NCBI GenBank assembly: GCA_905221215.1 | Contig: CAJNCI010000003.1 | Location: 120,222-184,221 of the forward strand | Source of the DNA: a bacterium | GTDB taxonomy: Bacteria > Bacillota > Bacilli > Lactobacillales > Streptococcaceae | Reading direction: 5' to 3' | Length of the DNA stretch: 64,000 nucleotides | Part shown: positions 1 to 6,692 of the stretch, one piece after another | How positions within the stretch are numbered: the first letter of the stretch is position 1 | How the letters are laid out: every line of letters begins with the position of its first letter | Notes under the pieces: model-generated | The model's database searches: none | What the model was told of the DNA's origin: nothing | What the model saw: the letters and a program-made list of their open reading frames with translations, nothing else | Program-made: the position numbers and the translations under genes

Positions 1-831
1 GCGACCTTGATTTTCTTCTGGGGTAACAGTAACTTGTTTGTCACTACCCTTTTCAGAAATAGTCACATCCAAGGTCGGGGCCGTCTTATCTTTGGTTTCT
101 GCTTCTACAGCCTGGATTAAACTTTCCCAGTTGCTAATCTCATGTGAACCAATCTTGGTAATCTGAGCCGTCTCTGGCACTCCTACCTTAGCCAAAGCCC
201 CTTGGGGCATAACATGGAACTGGTTTGTCTCAACATCTCTGACGCCACCCTGCATAAAGATTAAAATCCAAAAAACAACAACACCTAAGATAAAGTTGTT
301 CATAGGACCTGCAAAGTTAGTAATCAGTTTCCCCCAGATAGTTGCATTTTGATATTGAACATCTAAGGGAGCAATCCGAACCTCAGTTCCATCTGATTCT
401 ACAACCGTTGCATCGTGATCCACTGCAAATGTTTTTTCTTCTTCCAGAACCAATCCTTTGATAAAGAGCTTGTCTTCAAAGTCAAACTGGGTCACCTGCA
501 TAGGAAGAGCTGTTTGATCCAATTTTTTACCTGAGAGATTGATGCGTTTAACCTTACCATCGTCAGTAAGCGTCAAACTGACAGGAGTTCCTGTCTTGAT
601 TTCAGTTGTATCATCACCCCAACCGGCCATACGGACATAGCCACCCAGAGGCAAGATTCTAATGGTATAGGCCGTTCCATCCTTGCCAATGTGAGCAAAG
701 ATTTTGGGCCCCATACCGATGGCGAATTCACGTACTAGAATTCCTGATTTCTTGGCAAAGTAGAAGTGCCCGAACTCGTGCACCACCACAATAATCCCGA
801 AAACCAGAATAAAGGTTAAAATTCCGAGCAT
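1..831 (-). CDS. rseP: RseP/Eep-type site-2 zinc metalloprotease (3' end outside window)
   Basis: Intramembrane protease that cleaves membrane-embedded anti-sigma factors, signal peptides or pheromone precursors. The first 277 codons are visible; the family is usually about 420 residues, so the C-terminal membrane segments lie beyond the left edge. The N-terminus is a membrane helix ending in HEFGH (His18, Glu19, His22), the zinc site of the M50 family. A PDZ-like middle part and a second membrane segment near residues 190-215 follow. The start is set by GGAGG a few bases upstream of ATG 831. It is the third gene of a uppS-cdsA-rseP operon, only 21 bases after cdsA. Streptococcal and enterococcal members are called Eep; the exact substrate cannot be read from sequence. 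Confidence 0.95.
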   Translation of the reverse strand, partial: MLGILTFILVFGIIVVVHEFGHFYFAKKSGILVREFAIGMGPKIFAHIGKDGTAYTIRILPLGGYVRMAGWGDDTTEIKTGTPVSLTLTDDGKVKRINLSGKKLDQTALPMQVTQFDFEDKLFIKGLVLEEEKTFAVDHDATVVESDGTEVRIAPLDVQYQNATIWGKLITNFAGPMNNFILGVVVFWILIFMQGGVRDVETNQFHVMPQGALAKVGVPETAQITKIGSHEISNWESLIQAVEAETKDKTAPTLDVTISEKGSDKQVTVTPEENQGR

Positions 832-852
832 AGTATTTCCTCCGTCTTTTGA

Positions 853-1656
853 TTAAAAGAGTCCAAATAAGTGCATGATTGGAAATACAAGCAACATACT
901 ATCGAAACGATCCAAAACACCACCATGTCCAGGGATAAATTTCCCAGAATCCTTAACACCAAAGTGACGCTTAATCGAACTTTCTAGTAAATCACCAAAT
1001 TGTCCAGCGACACTAAAGAAAATAGCAAATACCGACATCTTGTAAATTCCATACGGAAGAGCGACTGTACTGTCAACTATCATAAAGATAATGGTTACTA
1101 AAATAGCACCTAAAATACCACCCAAGGCACCTTCAAAGGTTTTATTAGGAGAAACCGTTGGAGCTAATTTTCGTTTCCCATAGTTCATCCCAACAAGATA
1201 GGCACCGCTGTCTGTCGCCCAGACGATACACAAGGCTAAGAGAGCCTTATCCAAACCTGCAACACGAGCATCTAGTAAAGCATTAAATCCAAAGCCCACA
1301 TAAAAGCTCATAGCCAGAGGGAAAACAGCATCCTCAATCGTATAAGACTTGCTAAAAACAGTCGTTCCTAACATGATTGAAATCAACACACTATAGGCAA
1401 CCACATTCCCATCAACTGGCAAAAAAGTCAAGTAATTCTCCAAGGGAATGGTCAAGGCAAAGGTTGCAAAGAGGGTTAAGAGGCCCTCCATAGTCATGGT
1501 CTCTAGACCTCTCATCTTCAAAAGTTCATGCATGGCTAGCATGGCTATGATTCCAATTGCTATCTGAAGCAAGAGTCCCCCAATCATTAAAATCGGTAGG
1601 AAAATAGCCAGTGCAATCCCTGCAAACAAGGTTCTTTTCTGTAAATCCTGTGTCAT
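853..1656 (-). CDS. cdsA: Phosphatidate cytidylyltransferase
   Basis: Makes CDP-diacylglycerol from phosphatidic acid and CTP, the committed precursor of phosphatidylglycerol and cardiolipin. The 267-residue protein is almost entirely hydrophobic, with about eight membrane segments. It carries the C-terminal CDP-diglyceride synthetase signature (S...R....KD......PGHGG..DR.D) near residues 225-252, intact. A GGAGG precedes the ATG. It lies between uppS and rseP with very short gaps, so the three are probably co-transcribed. Length and signature are normal for the family. Confidence 0.97.
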   Translation of the reverse strand: MTQDLQKRTLFAGIALAIFLPILMIGGLLLQIAIGIIAMLAMHELLKMRGLETMTMEGLLTLFATFALTIPLENYLTFLPVDGNVVAYSVLISIMLGTTVFSKSYTIEDAVFPLAMSFYVGFGFNALLDARVAGLDKALLALCIVWATDSGAYLVGMNYGKRKLAPTVSPNKTFEGALGGILGAILVTIIFMIVDSTVALPYGIYKMSVFAIFFSVAGQFGDLLESSIKRHFGVKDSGKFIPGHGGVLDRFDSMLLVFPIMHLFGLF

Positions 1657-1664
1657 ATTTCCTC

Positions 1665-2423
1665 CTAAACTCCTCCAAATCGGCGTTGTCGACGATTGTA
1701 GGCAAGAATGGCTTCCTGCAAGGCTACCTCGTCAAAATCAGGCCACAAGATATCCGTAAAATAGAGCTCACTATAGGCTCCCTGCCACGGAAGGAAATTA
1801 CTCAAACGTAATTCTCCACTAGTACGGATAATCAAATCTGGGTCTCGTAAGTCCTTAGGCAAATGCTGGGTAAAGAGATAGTTGCCGATCAACTCCTCTG
1901 TGATGTCACCTGGGTTGATTTTGGCATCTAAAACATCCTGGGAAATCAACTTAAGCGCCTGTGTAATCTCAGCACGTCCACCATAGTTAAGGGCAAAATT
2001 AAGAATCAATCCTGTGTTGTTCTTAGTCAATTCCTCAGCCTTGGTCAGAGCTTCAAAGGTTTGCTTAGGCAGGCGGTCCGTTTCCCCAATCATTTGAATC
2101 TTAACATTATTCGCATGCAGTTCCGGGACATAATTATCATAAAACTCTACTGGCAAGTTCATGATAAACTTGACTTCCTGATCTGGACGGGTCCAATTTT
2201 CCGTAGAAAAAGCATAAACCGTAATCACCTTAACTCCCAGCTTATTGGCTGCCTTGGTCACAGTTTGCAATGCTTCCATGCCCGCCTTATGTCCAAAAAC
2301 TCGCGGTTGCATACGTTTTTTAGCCCAACGGCCATTTCCATCCATGATGATGCCGATATGAGCAGGAACCTGTGTCGGAACCTCTACTTCCACAGCCTTA
2401 TCTTTCTTAAAAAATCCAAACAT
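1665..2423 (-). CDS. uppS: Undecaprenyl pyrophosphate synthase
   Basis: cis-Prenyltransferase that condenses isopentenyl diphosphate onto farnesyl diphosphate to give the C55 lipid carrier for peptidoglycan, teichoic acid and capsule. The 252-residue product has the MDGNGRW signature (catalytic Asp28) near the N-terminus and the family's C-terminal RTSGE/RLSNFLPWQ region. An upstream in-frame start at 2441 exists, but ATG 2423 has a suitably spaced AGGA and gives the normal family length. A promoter -10 (TATAAT preceded by TGG) lies at 2456-2461 on the minus strand. First gene of the uppS-cdsA-rseP operon. Confidence 0.97.
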   Translation of the reverse strand: MFGFFKKDKAVEVEVPTQVPAHIGIIMDGNGRWAKKRMQPRVFGHKAGMEALQTVTKAANKLGVKVITVYAFSTENWTRPDQEVKFIMNLPVEFYDNYVPELHANNVKIQMIGETDRLPKQTFEALTKAEELTKNNTGLILNFALNYGGRAEITQALKLISQDVLDAKINPGDITEELIGNYLFTQHLPKDLRDPDLIIRTSGELRLSNFLPWQGAYSELYFTDILWPDFDEVALQEAILAYNRRQRRFGGV

Positions 2424-2455
2424 GATCTTATTCCTATTCAAAAATCTATCGTTTC

Positions 2456-2461
2456 ATTATA
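2456..2461 (-). promoter_or_regulatory. Extended -10 promoter of the uppS operon
   Basis: Minus-strand TATAAT preceded by TGG (extended -10), about 33 bases upstream of the uppS ATG. No good -35 is visible, which is common for extended -10 promoters in streptococci. Confidence 0.6.
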
Positions 2462-2524
2462 CCATATTTCACTATTTTCTTCTATCACTAAGCTATTTAT
2501 TCTCAGGCACCAAGCCCATTTTTC

Positions 2525-2620
2525 AAAAAAATAAGTCGCCTGATTGGGCGACTCTATTTTTTATAGGGAGATTATTATGAAAAAGTTTTAGGAGTTTAAG
2601 TTAAGGTCTTCTTAACTTAT
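2525..2620 (-). ncRNA. CiaR-dependent small RNA (csRNA) upstream of uppS
   Basis: About 96-nt RNA read from the promoter at 2627-2659. It has the csRNA layout: a 5' segment, an unstructured U/C-rich stretch containing CATAATAATCTCCC, which can pair with a Shine-Dalgarno plus AUG, and a terminator stem GTCGCC-CAATCA-GGCGAC followed by a T run. csRNAs of pneumococcus are known to block translation initiation of targets such as comC. Unlike the copies at 5001-5289, its 5' stem is short (a TTAAG/CTTAA-type pairing) rather than the ATTAAATAAAG stem. Individual ccn names cannot be assigned from sequence alone. Confidence 0.85.
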
Positions 2621-2626
2621 GAACTT

Positions 2627-2659
2627 AGTATACACTTCCTAGCTTAAAGTTTCCTTAAG
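2627..2659 (-). promoter_or_regulatory. CiaR-box promoter of csRNA, overlapping upstream stop codon
   Basis: Minus strand CTTAAG-GAAAC-TTTAAG (2659-2643) fits the CiaR direct repeat TTTAAG-N5-TTTAAG with one mismatch. A 10-base gap follows, then a TATACT -10 (2632-2627). The distal half of the CiaR box includes the TAA stop (2655-2657) of the nucleotidyltransferase gene. Confidence 0.85.
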
Positions 2660-3227
2660 TATTTTTAAAAATCAAATTTTTCCATTTTTCTTGCCAATTT
2701 TTCTTGGATAATCGTGTTTGATAGAGCTTCATTCGGTCTTGATTCTCTAAAAAATGAGGAGTTGGACGAACTTGAAAATTCACAATATCCTCGAGTCCAT
2801 AAGGAGTAAAAAGTTCCAATGCGTATTCTTCATTCAAGCGCAGTCCAACTGCAGTACACCGTTCTGGATACTTACTCATAGCATCACGAGAACTGGTATA
2901 GGGTGCAGTATGAGGACTGTGCTGGTGCATATAGATCTGATTTTTCAATTCCCACTGGTACTGAGGAAAATCCACTCTCAACTTGTTCTCTATAGCCAGC
3001 GTTTCTTCATAACTCACATCTGGGTCAAAGAAAATCACATCCACATCTGTTTCACGGTCAAAAGCTAGTCTGTCTGACAAGAGATTCCAGATGAAATTTC
3101 GTACCGAACCTGCTGCCAACCAGGAATCTGTCAACTTCAGGTTTCGGATGATAGTCAGAATAGCCATCATATCCTGATTTTCTCTAAAAGCATCTAGAAT
3201 TTCTTGCTCATTTTTCATTGTATTCAT
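2655..3227 (-). CDS. Nucleotidyltransferase family protein (NTP_transf_6-like)
   Basis: A 190-residue soluble protein resembling the bacterial nucleotidyltransferase family of unknown substrate (DUF925/NTP_transf_6). Visible marks are the early AAGSVRN motif and DVDVIFFD, the acidic pair expected to bind metal in polymerase-beta-like folds. The start overlaps the 3' end of ruvB by 20 bases, so it is likely translated together with ruvB. Two in-frame ATGs lie at the start and the exact one is uncertain. The biological substrate is unknown. Confidence 0.8.
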   Translation of the reverse strand: MNTMKNEQEILDAFRENQDMMAILTIIRNLKLTDSWLAAGSVRNFIWNLLSDRLAFDRETDVDVIFFDPDVSYEETLAIENKLRVDFPQYQWELKNQIYMHQHSPHTAPYTSSRDAMSKYPERCTAVGLRLNEEYALELFTPYGLEDIVNFQVRPTPHFLENQDRMKLYQTRLSKKNWQEKWKNLIFKNT

Positions 3228-4206
3228 ACCCTAAATGTTCATATGCCTTGGCCGTTGCCATCCGTCCAGAACGTGTCCGCATGATAAAACCTTTTTGGAT
3301 TAGGTAAGGTTCATACATATCTTCCACCGTCTCGCGCTCCTCAGCAATATTGACTGAAAGAGTGCCTAACCCAACAGGGCCACCATTATACATCTCAATC
3401 ATGGTGCGAAGGATTTTCTGGTCCACATAGTCCAAGCCTTCATGATCAACATCCAGCATGGTTAAGGCCTTATCCGTAATCACATCATCGATAACCCCGT
3501 TCCCCATAATCTGGGCAAAATCGCGCACGCGCTTGAGGAGACGATTGGCAATACGAGGAGTCCCACGACTACGTAAGGCTAACTCAGATGCTGCCTCATG
3601 AGTGATTTCCATCTCAAAAATATCGGCCGTCCGCTCGACAATTTCCGTCAAATCAGCATGGGCATAATACTCCATATGACCTGTAATCCCAAAACGTGCC
3701 CGTAGAGGATTGGAAAGCATACCAGCCCGAGTCGTCGCACCAATCAAGGTAAAAGGTGGCAACTCCAAATGAACACTGCGACTGCCTTCACCAGCCCCAA
3801 TCATGATGTCAATGTAGAAGTCCTCCATAGCACTATAAAGTACTTCTTCCACCGACATGGGCAAGCGATGAATCTCATCAATAAAAAGGACATCCCCAGG
3901 CTCTAAGTCATTCAAAATCGCTACCAAATCACCAGCTTTTTCGATAACAGGACCCGACGTCTGCTTGAGATTGACACCCAGTTCGTTTGCAATAACAAAG
4001 GCCATGGTCGTCTTCCCCAAACCTGGAGGCCCGAAAAGGAGCACATGATCCAGCGCTTCATCCCGCATTTTAGCGGCTTCGATAAAGATTTGAAGCTGGT
4101 CCTTAACCTTATCCTGCCCGATATATTCACGTAAATACTGAGGACGGAGCGTGCGTTCTACTAACTCCTCATCCCCCATTATCTCATTGTCTAAAATTCT
4201 ACTCAT
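3208..4206 (-). CDS. ruvB: Holliday junction branch-migration helicase RuvB
   Basis: AAA+ motor of the RuvAB complex that drives branch migration of Holliday junctions. The 332-residue product has Walker [10 protein letters not shown] near residue 60, Walker B with DEIH, a sensor region GATTRAG and the C-terminal winged-helix part. Length is normal. It has its own promoter just upstream (-35 TTGTTT at 4236-4241, 17-base spacer, TATAAT at 4213-4218, with TG before the -10). ruvA lies 49 kb away in this window, as is usual in streptococci. Confidence 0.98.
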   Translation of the reverse strand: MSRILDNEIMGDEELVERTLRPQYLREYIGQDKVKDQLQIFIEAAKMRDEALDHVLLFGPPGLGKTTMAFVIANELGVNLKQTSGPVIEKAGDLVAILNDLEPGDVLFIDEIHRLPMSVEEVLYSAMEDFYIDIMIGAGEGSRSVHLELPPFTLIGATTRAGMLSNPLRARFGITGHMEYYAHADLTEIVERTADIFEMEITHEAASELALRSRGTPRIANRLLKRVRDFAQIMGNGVIDDVITDKALTMLDVDHEGLDYVDQKILRTMIEMYNGGPVGLGTLSVNIAEERETVEDMYEPYLIQKGFIMRTRSGRMATAKAYEHLGYEYNEK

Positions 4207-4212
4207 GGCTCT

Positions 4213-4241
4213 ATTATATCAAAAATCCAGCCCGCAAACAA
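4213..4241 (-). promoter_or_regulatory. ruvB promoter
   Basis: Minus strand TTGTTT (4241-4236), 17-base spacer, TATAAT (4218-4213) with an extended TG motif, 7 bases before the ruvB start region. A csRNA-type terminator (stem at about 4244-4262) sits directly upstream. Confidence 0.65.
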
Positions 4242-4263
4242 AAAAGCCACCTGATTAGATGAC
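4241..4263 (-). terminator. Orphan csRNA-type terminator hairpin
   Basis: Minus strand GTCATC-TAATCA-GGTGGC followed by six or more T. It is nearly identical to the terminators of the csRNA genes nearby, but no CiaR box or csRNA body precedes it, so it is probably a remnant. Confidence 0.55.
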
Positions 4264-4328
4264 CCTCGACTTTAGCACTTTATTCTACATCACTGCTTCA
4301 TCGCCTGCGATAGGAAGTAAGATAGCCC

Positions 4329-4445
4329 ATGATGGAACTAATCCTTAAAATTATCATCGGACCAATTGTGGTCGGTGTTGTTCTTCGCTTATACTCAATG
4401 AAAATCAAAGAGCAAACTAGGAAGCTAGCCGCAGGCTGTACTTGA
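4329..4445 (+). pseudogene. Fst/par-type type I toxin gene interrupted by a BOX element
   Basis: Reading from ATG 4329 gives a 21-residue hydrophobic segment (MMELILKIIIGPIVVGVVLRL) with the GPIVVG..L core seen in the Fst toxin family. It then runs into BOX sequence and stops at 4443. Removing 4392 to about 4496 restores an in-frame ending VDKWLNKDK and a stop at 4527-4529, giving a 30-residue toxin of typical Fst length with the usual tryptophan and charged tail. A shared terminator and a convergent antitoxin RNA promoter follow downstream. The readthrough version has 38 residues with a BOX-encoded tail; whether it is still toxic is unknown. Confidence 0.75.
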
Positions 4446-4496
4446 GTACGGCAAGGTGAAGCTGACGTGGTTTGAATTTGATTTTCGAAGGGTATT
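4390..4496 (-). repeat. BOX element (boxA-boxC, no boxB)
   Basis: 107 bases bounded by ATACTC and GGGTAT ends. The boxA arm (4441-4496) contains TACGGCAAGGTGAAGCTGACG, close to the BOX-PCR primer core. The boxC arm (4391-4436) contains GCAAACTAGGAAGCTAGCCG. Length matches boxA (about 59) plus boxC (about 50). It is flanked by TA on both sides inside the toxin gene, consistent with a TA target duplication. Read on the minus strand it runs A to C. Confidence 0.9.
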
Positions 4497-4530
4497 AGTC
4501 GATAAATGGCTAAACAAGGACAAATAGTGT

Positions 4531-4607
4531 CAAAAAAGACCCCAAGCTTATTTGGTCGTGAGCTTGGGGTCTTTTCTAGCCTATGATATAGAACTAGTAC
4601 TCAATTC
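4531..4607 (-). ncRNA. Putative RNA II-type antitoxin of the Fst locus
   Basis: A strong minus-strand promoter (TTGACA at 4642-4637, 17-base spacer, GATAAT at 4619-4614) would start an RNA of about 75 nt ending at the shared terminator. Its 5' part contains the complement of TAGCCTATGAT (4577-4587), which is a 10/11 direct repeat of TAGCCCATGAT at 4323-4333 covering the toxin start codon. The antitoxin could therefore pair with the toxin initiation region as well as the terminator loop, as known for par_AD1 RNA II. Confidence 0.75.
4534..4575. terminator. Bidirectional terminator of the par-type toxin-antitoxin locus
   Basis: Perfect 15-base stem AAAAGACCCCAAGCT / AGCTTGGGGTCTTTT with a 12-base loop. 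It has A and T runs on both sides, so it can end the toxin mRNA on the plus strand and the antitoxin RNA on the minus strand, exactly as in par-type loci. Confidence 0.9.
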
Positions 4608-4613
4608 CTTTTT

Positions 4614-4642
4614 ATTATCCCATAGTTCACAAAATTTGTCAA
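4614..4642 (-). promoter_or_regulatory. Antitoxin RNA promoter
   Basis: Consensus -35 TTGACA and -10 GATAAT with 17-base spacing on the minus strand, pointing at the shared terminator. Confidence 0.8.
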
Positions 4643-4701
4643 AACTTTACATCCTCTTTAACCGCTGTACGACAAGACTTTCAAGTTTAAAAGAAAGTTA
4701 G

Positions 4702-4905
4702 GGATTCTATCAATTTCATAGAAATTTTGATTTAGTAAACGAAAAGACAATCTTACATGTCACTCCTCATTTAATACGCCACTACTGGACAAGCAAAATC
4801 ATTATTACAGCAGTTCCAGTCCTTCAATTAACAGTCACTTACAATCAAATTGAGTTTGAAGTAGCCAAAGCTACAACAAACCTATTTCTTAGTCATATTT
4901 TCTAA
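4702..4905 (+). pseudogene. Unrecognised ORF remnant without start codon
   Basis: An open frame of 67 codons ending in TAA at 4903 that reads as plausible protein (for example ILHVTPHLIRHYWTSKII) but has no usable start codon and no ribosome binding site. The family is not recognised. It lies between the toxin-antitoxin locus and two csRNA genes, in a stretch that otherwise looks like decayed sequence. It could also be chance. Confidence 0.3.
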
Positions 4906-5000
4906 AAAAGTCCCCGCCAATTCCCCGACCAAAATCCGAAAAATACCGGAAAATATCGGAAAATTATTTTTAGAATAGTCCCCAAAAGCCTGAAATAGAG

Positions 5001-5098
5001 CCAAAAACTCCACCTGATTGGGTGGAGTTAAGGGAGATTATTATGAAAAAGAAAAGTTTAGGATTTTATTAAATAAAGTTAGGAGGTCTTTATTTAAT
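5001..5098 (-). ncRNA. CiaR-dependent small RNA (csRNA), copy 2
   Basis: About 98 nt. A 5' stem ATTAAATAAAG / CTTTATTTAAT holds a loop with ACCTCCTAA, an anti-Shine-Dalgarno sequence. It is followed by a single-stranded U-rich part with CATAATAATCTCCC and a terminator ACTCCACC-CAATCA-GGTGGAGT plus T run. Transcribed from the CiaR-box promoter at 5105-5137. It lies in tandem with the next csRNA. Confidence 0.9.
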
Positions 5099-5104
5099 AA
5101 CTAT

Positions 5105-5137
5105 ATGATACAAGATAAAGCTTAAAACTAGCTTAAC
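5105..5137 (-). promoter_or_regulatory. CiaR-box promoter of csRNA copy 2
   Basis: GTTAAG-CTAGT-TTTAAG (5137-5121), 10-base gap, TATCAT -10 (5110-5105) on the minus strand. Confidence 0.85.
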
Positions 5138-5192
5138 TTTTCTCAAATTCTACCATTTTTCAAAAAATTTCTATCAGCATCTCTTCACCCCA

Positions 5193-5289
5193 CAAAAAAA
5201 GCCACCTGATTGGGTGACTTCATTAGGAGATTATGATGAAAAAAAGTTTTAGGATTTCATTAAATAAAGTTAGGAGGTCTTTATTTAAT
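5193..5289 (-). ncRNA. CiaR-dependent small RNA (csRNA), copy 3
   Basis: About 97 nt. A perfect 12-base 5' stem CATTAAATAAAG / CTTTATTTAATG has an ACCTCCTAA loop. It is followed by CATCATAATCTCCT in the unpaired part and the terminator GTCACC-CAATCA-GGTGGC plus seven T. The layout is identical to copy 2, and the two sit about 190 bases apart in the same orientation. Confidence 0.9.
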
Positions 5290-5295
5290 GACTAT

Positions 5296-5328
5296 ATGAT
5301 ACTAGACCATCCTTAAACTTTGCTTAAG
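5296..5328 (-). promoter_or_regulatory. CiaR-box promoter of csRNA copy 3
   Basis: CTTAAG-CAAAG-TTTAAG (5328-5312), 10-base gap, TATCAT -10 (5301-5296) on the minus strand. Confidence 0.85.
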
Positions 5329-5343
5329 AAAAAACTAGTTTTG

Positions 5344-5760
5344 TTATTTTTCTCGATTTACCCAAGTCATCCCTATACAATTATAGGTGGACAAGATTTC
5401 AAAGCCCATAGAACGATAGAATCTCAAGGTTCTTTCCGTCTGGTCTGTCACCAGCTGGACTTGATAGGCATCTTTGTAATACTCTAAAGCCTCTTTCATT
5501 AGGGCACTACCAATCCCTTGACGCTGATAGATTGGTAAAACGATTAAATCCTGAACCAGTACTGATGAGAATCCATCTCCGACTAAACGGAGCAAGCCCA
5601 CCACAGTATCACCATCAAGCGCCACATAAATCGCTAATGAATGAGATAAAGCCTGCTCCAGCATCTCTGATTGATCGGTATAATTTGTCCAACCGACAGC
5701 CTGATAGAGATGCAAAACATCCTCTAGCTTAACAATTTCTTGCTTTTTAATAGCAATCAT
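5344..5760 (-). CDS. GNAT family N-acetyltransferase
   Basis: A 138-residue single-domain GNAT protein. The acetyl-CoA loop reads YQRQGIGSALM (Q/R-x-x-G-x-G/A) around residues 78-88, preceded by the beta-4 strand VQDLIVLP and followed by the typical NCIGM-type C-terminal strand. The substrate is unknown. Its start lies 12 bases after the next GNAT gene, so the two acetyltransferase genes form an operon. The first csRNA-type promoter downstream begins just past its stop. Confidence 0.85.
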   Translation of the reverse strand: MIAIKKQEIVKLEDVLHLYQAVGWTNYTDQSEMLEQALSHSLAIYVALDGDTVVGLLRLVGDGFSSVLVQDLIVLPIYQRQGIGSALMKEALEYYKDAYQVQLVTDQTERTLRFYRSMGFEILSTYNCIGMTWVNREK

Positions 5761-5771
5761 ATCAACACCTC

Positions 5772-6467
5772 TTAGAATTCTCTCAAGCTCTTGTACTGTC
5801 GTCCTTTTTTATCAAAATTTTCAGGAGCCAACCATGTTTCTAAACGAGCCTTGACTTGTGACCAGTCCGTATCAATCATAGACAACCAATCCGTATCCCT
5901 CGTACGCCCCTTATAAACGACTGCCTGACGGAAGGTTCCTTCATAGACAAATCCCAAACGCTCCGCAGCTCGTCTGGATGGCAGATTAAGAGAATCACAT
6001 TTCCATTCGTAGCGACGATAGTTAAGCTCCTCAAAAACATATCGCGCTAGGAGATACTGAGCCTCTGTCCCTATACGTGTTCCCCTGAGCTCTGGAGAAA
6101 AAGTGACTGCGCCCACTTCTATTAGTCGATTATTCTGGTCAATGCGCATGAGAGAAAATGTTCCCAAAGCCTTACCAGTTTCCTTGTCTATAATTGCATA
6201 GTAAAAGCGATCCTTACGAGCCAACATCTGATTTAAAACGGCAACCAGCTCCTCCATATCCGCCACTGGTTCCTGAAAGAGGTAAGTCCACATCTCCCGC
6301 GGAGTATCTGGACCATAAACAGCTAATAAATCCTCCGCATGCTTTTCCACCGAAAGAGCCTCTACCCTAGCATAATGCCCTTCTAAGAAATCAATAGAAG
6401 GCAGTGCACCAGGTGTATAACCTTCCATTGACTCCCCAATCATCTGACCATATTCATTTACTGGCAT
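5772..6467 (-). CDS. GNAT family N-acetyltransferase (RimJ/RimL-like)
   Basis: A 231-residue GNAT protein resembling the RimJ/RimL branch (Acetyltransf_3). The core has GAVTFSPELRGTRIGTEAQYLL (acetyl-CoA loop near residues 137-150) followed by a C-terminal strand with RRAAERLGFVYEGTFRQ, a hallmark of this branch. A Shine-Dalgarno AAGGAG precedes the ATG and a -10 TATACT with a TGG extension lies at 6511-6516. The substrate (protein N-terminus or small molecule) is unknown. Confidence 0.85.
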   Translation of the reverse strand: MPVNEYGQMIGESMEGYTPGALPSIDFLEGHYARVEALSVEKHAEDLLAVYGPDTPREMWTYLFQEPVADMEELVAVLNQMLARKDRFYYAIIDKETGKALGTFSLMRIDQNNRLIEVGAVTFSPELRGTRIGTEAQYLLARYVFEELNYRRYEWKCDSLNLPSRRAAERLGFVYEGTFRQAVVYKGRTRDTDWLSMIDTDWSQVKARLETWLAPENFDKKGRQYKSLREF

Positions 6468-6510
6468 AGCTTTCTCCTTGTTTCGCTTTTCAAACTTTAT
6501 AGTTGCCCAT

Positions 6511-6516
6511 AGTATA
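6511..6516 (-). promoter_or_regulatory. Extended -10 promoter of the GNAT pair
   Basis: Minus-strand TATACT preceded by TGG, about 45 bases before the RimJ/RimL-like start. Confidence 0.5.
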
Positions 6517-6534
6517 CCATACTTTCATAAGAAG

Positions 6535-6570
6535 ATTCAAAAAATCCTCCAGATTCTACTCTGAAGGATT
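6535..6570 (-). terminator. Terminator downstream of leuS
   Basis: Minus-strand 11-base stem AATCCTTCAGA / TCTGGAGGATT followed by six T. It lies after a second, partial copy of the leuS 3' end. Confidence 0.85.
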
Positions 6571-6576
6571 CCTATC

Positions 6577-6620
6577 TTATTTCACAACGATATTAACGAG
6601 TTTAGTTGGCTCAAATAGTT
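6577..6620 (-). pseudogene. Duplicated leuS 3'-end fragment
   Basis: The minus strand reads [17 protein letters not shown], matching the authentic LeuS tail [15 protein letters not shown] that ends at 6661. About 27 nucleotides align with only a few changes. It looks like a leftover 3' end of a divergent leuS allele. Confidence 0.65.
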
Positions 6621-6648
6621 TGGGAAACTGTTTGAGGTTGGAAATCAG

Positions 6649-6692
6649 CAAATAAATTGGTTATTTCACAACAATATTAACCAATTTATTTG
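6649..6692. repeat. Inverted repeat straddling the leuS stop codon
   Basis: CAAATAAATTGG at 6649-6660 and CCAATTTATTTG at 6681-6692 form a perfect 12-base stem with a 20-base loop that contains the leuS stop codon. No T run follows on either strand. Confidence 0.7.

Noticed and set aside
2061-2534. Plus-strand 157-codon ORF across uppS
   Set aside because: Antisense to a certain gene, no ribosome binding site, composition typical of a shadow frame.
4241-4330. A fifth complete csRNA gene
   Set aside because: Only the terminator is present; no CiaR box, -10 or anti-Shine-Dalgarno stem precedes it on the minus strand.
4390-4496. The 107-base repeat first considered as a RUP element
   Set aside because: Its boxA arm contains the BOX-PCR core and its boxC arm the AAACTAGGAAGCTAGCC block, so it is BOX; only the length and TA flanks are RUP-like.
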